A stretch of 11,050 bases of DNA from Ramlibacter sp. Its GTDB lineage: Bacteria; Pseudomonadota; Gammaproteobacteria; Burkholderiales; Burkholderiaceae_C. The notes beneath the pieces were generated by a model that was given only the letters and a program-made list of their open reading frames with translations, was not told the DNA's origin and did not search any database. Made by a program: the position numbers and the translations under genes. The first letter of the stretch is position 1; each line of letters begins with the position of its first letter. The stretch spans positions 1 to 11,050 of the forward strand of contig JAQGMT010000288.1 of assembly GCA_028292185.1 (NCBI GenBank), given 5' to 3'. This document shows positions 6,195 to 11,050 of the stretch, piece by piece.

Positions 6195-7156
6195 TCAACC
6201 TTGATCTTGGCGTCCTTGATTACGCGGCCCCATTTGTTCATCTCGGACTTGATGAATCCGGTGAACTCCTCGGGCGTGCCGCCGCCGGGCTCGTACCCCA
6301 GTTCAATCGCTTCCGCCTTGAAAGCGGGCGCCTGCACGACGCTGGCGATGTCCGCCTGCAGTTTCTGGACGATGGCCCGCGGCGTTCCGGCCGGAGCGAA
6401 AATGCCGTTCCAGCCCGCGGCTTCGACGTCGGACAGGCCGGCTTCGGCCAGCGTGGGAACCTCCGGCAGGATGGGAATGCGGCGGGAGCCGGCGACGCCC
6501 AGCGCGATCAGTTTGCCCGAGCGGATGTGCTGGGCCACCACCACCGGCGCCAGGTAAGCGGTCTTCACGTGGCCGGCGATCACGTCGGGCAATTCAGCGC
6601 CGATGGCCTTGTACGGGATCTCGCGCACGCTCAGGCCGGCCACCATGTTGAGCTTGGTGCCCAGCACTTGCGTGATGGAGCCGGTGCCACCCGAGGCGAA
6701 CGTCAGGGCCTGGGGCTGGCTCTTGGCGAGCGCCAGATACTCCTTCCAGTTTTTGACGCCCAGGCCCGGGTTCACCACCATCACCAGCGCGGTGCTGGTC
6801 AGCAGGGTGACGGGAATCATGGCTTCGGTGAGCTTGCAGCAGGCGTCGTTCAGCAGCACGTCGTTCAGCGAGTTGTTGATGTTGCCGTGGAACAGCGTGT
6901 AGCCGTCCGGCGCCGCGCGGGCGGCTTCGCGCGCGCCGATCGCACTGTTGGCGCCGGGCTTGTTGTCCACGATCACCGTCTGGCCCCACTTGTCGCCCAG
7001 GCTGATGCTGAGTTTGCGCGCGAACACATCGACGGCGCTGCCGGGGCCGGCCGGCTCGATCAGGTGCACCGGCTTGTTCGGATAGGTCTGTGCGCCGGCC
7101 GACCAGGACGCGGCGGCGACCAGCAGGGAGATGCAGAAATTCTTCAGGTGTGTCAT
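6191..7156 (-). CDS. Bug-family (TctC-like) periplasmic solute-binding receptor
   Basis: This 321-residue receptor has a signal peptide at 1-22 (cleavage after SAGA) followed by TYPNKPVHLIEPAGPGSAVD, the DNKPGANSAIGA loop, ARAAPDGYTLF, SGGTGSITQVLG, REIPYKAIGAELPD and GIFAPAGTP, all Bug landmarks. Its ligand loop reads EPAGPGSAVD where most members have VPFPPGGxxD, so the binding pocket may be shaped differently. A CC pair near residue 105 would be in the mature protein. AAGGA lies about six bases before the ATG. It is the second gene of the run, 31 bp after the alpha/beta hydrolase and overlapping the cupin start by 4 bp (ATGA). It probably delivers the substrate of this gene set, or senses it, since no TctA/TctB partner genes are in the window. 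Ligand unknown. Confidence 0.95.
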   Translation of the reverse strand: MTHLKNFCISLLVAAASWSAGAQTYPNKPVHLIEPAGPGSAVDVFARKLSISLGDKWGQTVIVDNKPGANSAIGAREAARAAPDGYTLFHGNINNSLNDVLLNDACCKLTEAMIPVTLLTSTALVMVVNPGLGVKNWKEYLALAKSQPQALTFASGGTGSITQVLGTKLNMVAGLSVREIPYKAIGAELPDVIAGHVKTAYLAPVVVAQHIRSGKLIALGVAGSRRIPILPEVPTLAEAGLSDVEAAGWNGIFAPAGTPRAIVQKLQADIASVVQAPAFKAEAIELGYEPGGGTPEEFTGFIKSEMNKWGRVIKDAKIKVE

Positions 7157-7187
7157 GTGTCTTCCTTTTCTTTGATCCGGCAGCGGT

Positions 7188-8042
7188 TCACCGTCCCGGC
7201 GATTTTGCCTCGACGCTCTTCATGAAATCGGTGAGCACCCTGGCCAGCTCCGCCTCGTGCGGCGCCCATTCGGTGAACGGCAGCAGCGGCACGTCCAGGT
7301 CTTCGATCGGCAACCGATGCAGGATGCTGCCTTCGATCAGCTTGGCTGCCTCGACGCCGTTGGACGACGCGTGGGTGTTGTCGTTGCCCGGCACGATGAT
7401 GGTGGGCACCTTGATCGAGCGCAAGGCCTCTTCGGTCATGCCCAGCACCGGCGCGCGCGGCCCTTGCTGGAACTTGTCCAGCCAGTGGCGCATCACGGCG
7501 ATGTATTTTTTCGGGTCCATCGCCATCAGCCGCTCGCGATTGCCCGGGTTGGCCTTGATGCGCTCCTGGTACTGCTCGGTGGCGCAGACCGCGGCCATGC
7601 CGCCTTTCTCGGCCGCTTCGATGAACTGTCCGTAATACATACCCGGCAAGCGGCCGGCGGCGAATGCACCTCCGGTGACGCGCATCAGCAGCAGCGCCTT
7701 CACCGCCTCCGGGTGGCGCAGGTACACCAGCATCGACAGCCGCGCGCCAGACGAAGTGCCGCCGACGAAGGCGGGCAGCGCATTCAAGTGCTTGAGCAGC
7801 AGCACCAGGTCGTCGGCCCACAGCTCCTCTTCGCCTTGCTCGCCTTCGATCAGCACGTCAGAGGCGCCGGTGTTGCGCCGGTCGTGCAGCAGCACCCGAA
7901 AGCCCTTGTCGGCGATCTTGCGGGCGAAGGCCAGGAATTCGGCATAGCCGCGCCGGCCGCCGGTGACCAGCGCCACCCAGGGCCCGGTGTCTCCGAAGAC
8001 TTCGTAGTTGATGTTGACGCCGCGGATGTTCTGGTAGGTCAT
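7188..8042 (-). CDS. Cytoplasmic alpha/beta hydrolase
   Basis: The 284-residue protein is an alpha/beta-hydrolase-fold enzyme without signal peptide. The start at 8042 (MTYQNIRGVNINYEVFGD) places the first strand at the usual place; a 20-residue longer start at 8102 adds a stretch without coding character. Motifs are strand 3 with WVALVTGG (22-29), LLHDRRNTGAS (51-61), the nucleophile elbow GGTSSG with Ser97, the acid-turn candidate Asp221 in PGND, and the His candidate His262 in EWAPHEAEL. The oxyanion strand has TGG rather than the common HGG or HGF. Relatives include dienelactone, C-C bond and ester hydrolases; the substrate cannot be chosen from sequence. It heads the run with Bug receptor, cupin and exported esterase, which suggests it finishes breakdown of whatever is imported. 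The upstream side carries a 10-bp palindrome close to the ATG. Confidence 0.9.
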   Translation of the reverse strand: MTYQNIRGVNINYEVFGDTGPWVALVTGGRRGYAEFLAFARKIADKGFRVLLHDRRNTGASDVLIEGEQGEEELWADDLVLLLKHLNALPAFVGGTSSGARLSMLVYLRHPEAVKALLLMRVTGGAFAAGRLPGMYYGQFIEAAEKGGMAAVCATEQYQERIKANPGNRERLMAMDPKKYIAVMRHWLDKFQQGPRAPVLGMTEEALRSIKVPTIIVPGNDNTHASSNGVEAAKLIEGSILHRLPIEDLDVPLLPFTEWAPHEAELARVLTDFMKSVEAKSPGR

Positions 8043-8046
8043 GGTG

Positions 8047-8056
8047 CTTTGCAAAG
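8047..8056. promoter_or_regulatory. Perfect 10-bp palindrome just upstream of the hydrolase start
   Basis: CTTTGCAAAG is its own reverse complement and begins four bases before the ATG at 8042. It lies where an operator or translation-control site of the four-gene run would be. It is AT-richer than its surroundings. A regulator is not encoded in the window, so the role is inference. Confidence 0.35.
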
Positions 8057-8065
8057 AGTCTATCG

Positions 8066-8117
8066 GCTGCCGGCCGCAGTTTCGCACAGGCTGCCCGGCC
8101 ATGACCAGGCCGGCAGC
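8066..8117. promoter_or_regulatory. Triple GC-rich inverted motif in the divergent intergenic region
   Basis: GCTGCCGGCC at 8066-8075 is exactly complementary to GGCCGGCAGC at 8108-8117. A third near-copy, GCTGCCCGGCC at 8090-8100, can also pair with 8108-8117 around a 7-base loop with one bulged C. The same right arm therefore has two possible partners. No T-tract follows on either strand, so it is not a classic terminator. It may be a multi-site operator or an alternative-hairpin leader for the hydrolase transcript. Confidence 0.35.
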
Positions 8118-8197
8118 TGTCTCCGCGCCAATTTCGCGCCTTAGGCAAGTTCCCTAGCGCCGGCGGCGGTTTTCCGTAATCGACGCGGGCCGGCGGA

Positions 8198-8230
8198 TGG
8201 TTTCATTGCTAACCGATACAGACGAAACCA
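8198..8230 (+). promoter_or_regulatory. Inverted repeat in the leader of the small exported protein
   Basis: TGGTTTC at 8198-8204 pairs perfectly with GAAACCA at 8224-8230, leaving a 19-base loop; the right arm ends three bases before the ATG at 8234. No Shine-Dalgarno is visible in this stretch, so the hairpin would cover the ribosome landing region. Function is inference and the repeat is short. Confidence 0.25.
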
Positions 8231-8233
8231 CCC

Positions 8234-8422
8234 ATGCGCCCCTTGGTCATCTCCCTCGCCTTCATTTGCCTCGCCGCCGCCGCAGTGCTCGCCGCGCCGT
8301 CCCCTGCGTCGGCAACGGCGGCCCAGGGAGAGAGCGGCGCCACGCCCATCGACGTGCTGGACTTTTACACCGGCGTCGTCGACAACCGCCGTTGCTGTGA
8401 CTGCCACCTGGACGTCTGCTAG
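8234..8422 (+). CDS. Very small exported cysteine-rich protein with a CXXCH motif
   Basis: The 62-residue ORF starts with a textbook signal peptide: MRP, a hydrophobic core at about 4-20, and cleavage likely after ASA27. The mature part is only about 35 residues and ends with NRRCCDCHLDVC (51-62). Cys54, Cys57 and His58 form a CXXCH pattern as used for covalent haem c attachment, with Cys55 inside and Cys62 as the last residue. Such a short chain could instead bind copper or zinc, or form disulfides. No known family is recognised. There is no clear Shine-Dalgarno, which lowers confidence. Its TAG shares the tetramer CTAG with the stop codon of the exonuclease gene on the other strand. Overlapping ORFs in other frames here are Arg-rich and look like shadows, whereas this one has a coherent signal-peptide architecture. 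Confidence 0.55.
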   Translation: MRPLVISLAFICLAAAAVLAAPSPASATAAQGESGATPIDVLDFYTGVVDNRRCCDCHLDVC

Positions 8423-9198
8423 GCCGGCCCTGCGGCCAATCTGATCCACACCGGCGCGTGGTCGCTGGGTTTTTCGCGCCCGCGATGTTCGCTGTCCACT
8501 TCAGCCGCGGTGAGGCGGCGCGCGAGGTTGGGGCTTAGCAGCAGGAAGTCCATGCGAAAGCCGGCGTTGCGTGCAAAGGCGTTGGCGTTCACCCAGAAGG
8601 TGTACACGCGCTCGTTCGGGTGCAGCCGCCGGGTGGCGTCGACCCAGCCCTGCGCCAGCAGGCGCTGGTAAGCCTCGCGCGTTTCCGGCTGCAGCACCGC
8701 ATCGAAGCGCCACAACCAGGCGTTGTAGATGTCCGCATTGGTCGGCACCACGTTGAAGTCGTCGGCCAGCACGACGTCGCGACCCGAATCGATCAGCGTT
8801 TGCGCATGCACGATCAATCGCTCGAACCACGCCAGCTTGTAGTCGAACTTGGGGCCGGGCGCCGGGTTGCCGTTGGGCAAGTACACCGACGCAACCCGCA
8901 GGCCTTGCACGTCGGCCTCGAGATAGCGCGCCTGCAAATCGGGATCGTCGCCGGGCAGGCCGCGCCGCACTTCAACAGGTGTTTCGCCGCGCGCGAGAAT
9001 CGCGACGCCATGGTGCGAGGGTTGGCCGTGCCACACCGCGCCGTAGCCCGCGGCCTCGATCGCCTTGATCGGAAACTTGGGGTCGCCGGTCTTGATCTCC
9101 TGCAGGCAGGCGATGTCGGGACTGGATTCGGCCAGCCACTCGAGCAGGCGCGGCAAGCGGCCGTTGACGCCGTTGACGTTGAAGGTCGCGATCTTCAC
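8419..9198 (-). CDS. xth: Exodeoxyribonuclease III (Xth-type AP endonuclease)
   Basis: The 259-residue enzyme belongs to the ExoIII/APE endonuclease-exonuclease-phosphatase family, cutting DNA at abasic sites and degrading 3' ends in base-excision repair. Motifs in order: KIATFNVNG (2-10), LQEIK with Glu34, VYLPNGNPAPGPKFDYK with Tyr106, ADDFNVVPT with Asp147 and Asn149, FRMDFLL with Asp217, and SDHAPVW with Asp246 and His247. The residue before the catalytic Asp of the DFN motif is Asp instead of the usual Gly. The start is a GTG at 9198, which aligns with the conserved MKIATFN beginning; another GTG two codons earlier at 9204 overlaps the upstream stop as GTGA and is an alternative. No good Shine-Dalgarno is seen, so translation is probably coupled to the membrane-protein gene. 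The ORF stays open far upstream, but that part is antisense-like shadow. Confidence 0.93.
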   Translation of the reverse strand: MKIATFNVNGVNGRLPRLLEWLAESSPDIACLQEIKTGDPKFPIKAIEAAGYGAVWHGQPSHHGVAILARGETPVEVRRGLPGDDPDLQARYLEADVQGLRVASVYLPNGNPAPGPKFDYKLAWFERLIVHAQTLIDSGRDVVLADDFNVVPTNADIYNAWLWRFDAVLQPETREAYQRLLAQGWVDATRRLHPNERVYTFWVNANAFARNAGFRMDFLLLSPNLARRLTAAEVDSEHRGREKPSDHAPVWIRLAAGPA

Positions 9199-9200
9199 CG

Positions 9201-9704
9201 TCACCAGGACGCGAAGTCGCTCAGGCTGGACGCGCTGCGCTGTCCTTGCAGCAGCAGCGCGCCGAGCGCGAGCCCGGCTGCGATGGCCCCATAGGTGGCC
9301 AGCATCGCGCCCGAGGAGATGCGGTGCTCGTAGCCGGGCGTGAGTCGCTTGGGCACCACGTGGTAATCGACCACGTAAGCGACGGCGCTGGTCGCGACGC
9401 CGCCCGCGATGGCTTGGGGCAGCTGCTTGGCTTCGTCGCGATGCCCGTAGGCGCGCGAGTACAACATGGCCCAAAAGACCGCCGCCAGGTGGTTGGTCAC
9501 GTAGCCGGTGAGCGTGTGGCGTAGGCTCGGCTCGTCCACATGCAGCGACTCGTCGCCCCAGAGCCAGTGGCTCACCGCGTTGATCGGCGCGACGGCGCTG
9601 CCCGACTGGCGCGTTCCGGTGGCGGCGAGAACGGCGGTGGACAACAGGGCGGCGAGGGTGCCGGTGATCGCGCCTTCGCGCAAAGCGGTTTTCCAAAGGT
9701 TCAT
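9201..9704 (-). CDS. Conserved multi-pass membrane protein of unknown function
   Basis: The 167-residue protein begins at 9704, eight bases after the stop of the repeat-protein gene; a longer ORF start would lie inside that gene and add an Arg-rich stretch. Four hydrophobic segments are visible at about 11-30, 66-83, 98-115 and 132-152. Between the first two, INAVSHWLWGDESLHVDEPS and LRHTLTGYVTNHLAAVFWAM (61-80) recall a conserved motif of small proteobacterial inner-membrane proteins that I cannot name with a function. PKRLTPGYEHRIS (118-130) follows the third helix and is another likely conserved loop. It sits between a secreted repeat protein and exodeoxyribonuclease III with near-zero spacing, so the three may share a transcript without sharing a task. 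Confidence 0.85.
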   Translation of the reverse strand: MNLWKTALREGAITGTLAALLSTAVLAATGTRQSGSAVAPINAVSHWLWGDESLHVDEPSLRHTLTGYVTNHLAAVFWAMLYSRAYGHRDEAKQLPQAIAGGVATSAVAYVVDYHVVPKRLTPGYEHRISSGAMLATYGAIAAGLALGALLLQGQRSASSLSDFASW

Positions 9705-9712
9705 GGCGTTGC

Positions 9713-11050
9713 TCAGTTTTGTACCAGCACCCGCTGCGTGAACACGTCGGCGTCGCCGCCTGGTGGCGTGGCCGACCAACCCAAGGCCAAGGCACCGCCG
9801 CCCAGGGCAGCAACGCCCCTGGCAGTCGCGGAAAATAGGGAGCCCGCCCCAAAGACCGCATCGACCGGCACAGGGTCGCCCAGCGCTGCGCCGTTGGCAT
9901 CGAAGCGTTGCGCGTTCATCCCCGCGCCACCGGCCTGAGTGAACACGACGAAACTCCCGTCGGCCAATTCGATCGCGTCAAGCGGCATGGATGCAATGCG
10001 CGTGGCATCGCCAACCGGGTTGCCCGCGCTGTCGAGGAACTGGCGGAGGATGCCCGGTGAGTCGGTGCGGGGAAAGCCGTGGTCGTCGAAATTGAACTCG
10101 CGGGTGAACAGCACGAAGCGGTCGCCTGCGAGCGGCAGCAACAGGTAATCGCCGAGTCCCTTCGATGAAGGCGTTGGGCTTAGCTGTGCAAGCGCAACGA
10201 TTGTCGTGGCCGCATCCGCCGCATCGAAGTGGATCACGGTGGTCGCAGGGAAGTTCTCCACGGGGTTGTTGACGCCGAACATGCTCAATGTGTAGCCCCC
10301 CTCCCTATCTGCTACCAGCGATTGGGAAACGCCCCGCGCGTTTGTATACCGGGCGACAAATACACTTCCTACCGGCTGCGCCTGGCTGTCGTACCGCTGC
10401 TTGTGCACTGTGGGGAATATGGCTTGAGAGCTTTCCAAATAAGTGTTCCATGTCACGACGAAGCCGCCATCGGACAAGGCGGCTGCGCGGGGCGCAGCAC
10501 CGCCGGGCATCGGAGGGCCGTCAGGGAGATTGGAAATGCGTGGAAGGACCGTGGTTTCACCTGAGAGCTGCGCGCCATTGGCGTCGAACCGCTGGAAGGA
10601 AAGCGCCTCGGCGGCGATCCCGGGTGGGACGGTGGTCTCATAGACAACCACCACGCTTCCATCGCGTAGCACTGTCACCGCACTGTTGTTGACGGCGCTC
10701 GTGGTGAGTCTTGAAAAGGGTATGGAAACTTCGCTTCCGACTTTGCCGCCCGCGCTGTCGTAGCGCTGCCAGGCAACGGCCGTGTTGTTGTCGCTCCAGG
10801 CCGCCGTGTAGCCTCCATCGGACTGAGCGCCGATGCTGTCAAAAACTTGCTGTCCCGCCGTTGTCGTGTTGACCAGGGAGGCGGGTTGCACGCGTAGTGC
10901 CGGTGCAGGTGCAGGTGCAGGTGCAGGTGCAGGTGCAGGTGCAGGTGCGGGTGCGGGTGCGGGTGCGGGTGCGGGTGCAGGTGCAGGTGCGGGTGCGGGT
11001 GCGGGTGCGGGTGCGTGTGCGGGTGAGGGTGCGGGTGCGGGTGCGGGTGA
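9713..11050 (-). CDS. Probable exported repeat protein, seven propeller-like repeats after a Pro-Ala linker (5' end outside window)
   Basis: The reading frame is open from the stop at 9713 to the window edge, giving 445 visible residues. The GTG at 10891 is not a persuasive start, because the frame upstream continues through an uninterrupted Pro-Ala repeat. Numbering from that GTG, a motif of the type DGG-hydrophobic-VVxW recurs near residues 25, 77, 141, 198, 257, 311 and 364, usually followed about 15-25 residues later by QR(Y/F)D plus a Gly turn (42, 100, 165, 328). Seven copies spaced 52-64 residues suggest a seven-bladed beta-propeller. The Pro-Ala region looks like a linker after an export signal or lipobox, which would lie outside the window. 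No enzyme motif is seen; a surface or periplasmic binding role is plausible. Followed by the membrane-protein gene 8 bp later. Confidence 0.82.
   Translation of the reverse strand, partial: SPAPAPAPSPAHAPAPAPAPAPAPAPAPAPAPAPAPAPAPAPAPAPAPAPALRVQPASLVNTTTAGQQVFDSIGAQSDGGYTAAWSDNNTAVAWQRYDSAGGKVGSEVSIPFSRLTTSAVNNSAVTVLRDGSVVVVYETTVPPGIAAEALSFQRFDANGAQLSGETTVLPRISNLPDGPPMPGGAAPRAAALSDGGFVVTWNTYLESSQAIFPTVHKQRYDSQAQPVGSVFVARYTNARGVSQSLVADREGGYTLSMFGVNNPVENFPATTVIHFDAADAATTIVALAQLSPTPSSKGLGDYLLLPLAGDRFVLFTREFNFDDHGFPRTDSPGILRQFLDSAGNPVGDATRIASMPLDAIELADGSFVVFTQAGGAGMNAQRFDANGAALGDPVPVDAVFGAGSLFSATARGVAALGGGALALGWSATPPGGDADVFTQRVLVQN
10903..11050. repeat. In-frame hexanucleotide tandem repeat encoding (Pro-Ala)n
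   Basis: There are 24 complete hexamers plus four bases, and the array runs off the window end. On the plus strand the units in order are GTGCAG x7, GTGCGG x5, GTGCAG x2, GTGCGG x4, GTGCGT, GTGCGG, GTGAGG, then GTGCGG x3. On the coding (minus) strand each gives Ala-Pro, with His or Ser from the two variant units and a further Ser at the edge. No stop codon arises in the coding frame. Copy-number change keeps frame, so slippage would alter linker length only. Confidence 0.95.

Noticed and set aside
8141..8449. Minus-strand ORF of 102 codons opposite the small exported protein.
   Set aside because: Overlaps the exonuclease 3' end in another frame, with low-complexity Gly/Arg composition and no motif.
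9205..9900. In-frame upstream extension of the exodeoxyribonuclease III frame to 9900, which would suggest a fusion protein.
   Set aside because: The extension is Arg-rich and lies out of frame over the membrane-protein gene; the enzyme has a conserved start at the KIATFN segment.
10903..11050. The terminal tandem array as a CRISPR or iteron origin.
   Set aside because: Units are 6 bp without spacers and fall in a coding frame as Pro-Ala; nothing else fits an origin or CRISPR array.

Overview
The window is about 65-70% GC by eye, densely coded, and typical of a beta-proteobacterium of the order Burkholderiales (Comamonadaceae or Alcaligenaceae-like). The strongest pointer is three periplasmic Bug (TctC-type) solute receptors within 7 kb, an expansion characteristic of that group. 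An Xth-type exonuclease of the usual beta-proteobacterial form and a TtuD/GckA-type glycerate kinase fit the same assignment. The genus cannot be fixed from the window.

Layout. 21-1459 (+): a small TIR-like (CAP12/Pycsar-effector-type) protein followed after 38 bp by a divergent Bug receptor. 1467-2438 (-): a second Bug receptor, meeting the first tail to tail with 7 bp between stop codons. 2491-3837 (+): a type-2 (MOFRL) glycerate kinase, divergent from that receptor across 52 bp. 3996-4478 (+): a small exported RlpA-like double-psi beta-barrel protein. 8042-4529 (-): a tight four-gene run, in transcription order alpha/beta hydrolase, Bug receptor, cupin, exported LpqC/PHB-depolymerase-type esterase. 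8234-8422 (+): a very small exported cysteine-rich protein, divergent from that run across a 191-bp gap rich in inverted repeats. 11050-8419 (-): an exported repeat protein (5' end outside the window) with a Pro-Ala linker encoded by a hexanucleotide repeat, then a four-helix membrane protein, then exodeoxyribonuclease III, with junctions of 8 and 2 bp.

How the genes may work together. The four-gene run pairs an exported esterase, a periplasmic receptor, a cupin and a cytoplasmic hydrolase. It reads like a small uptake and breakdown pathway for an ester-linked carboxylic acid, but the substrate is unknown and no TctA/TctB membrane partners are present. The divergent Bug receptor and glycerate kinase could form a second carboxylate-handling pair. 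No mobile elements, tRNA, rRNA or CRISPR arrays were seen. The points most worth a second look are the TIR-like protein that appears to lack its catalytic glutamate, the tiny CXXCH-containing exported peptide, the seven-repeat propeller candidate with its length-variable linker, and the RlpA-like protein lacking two of the three known active-site residues.
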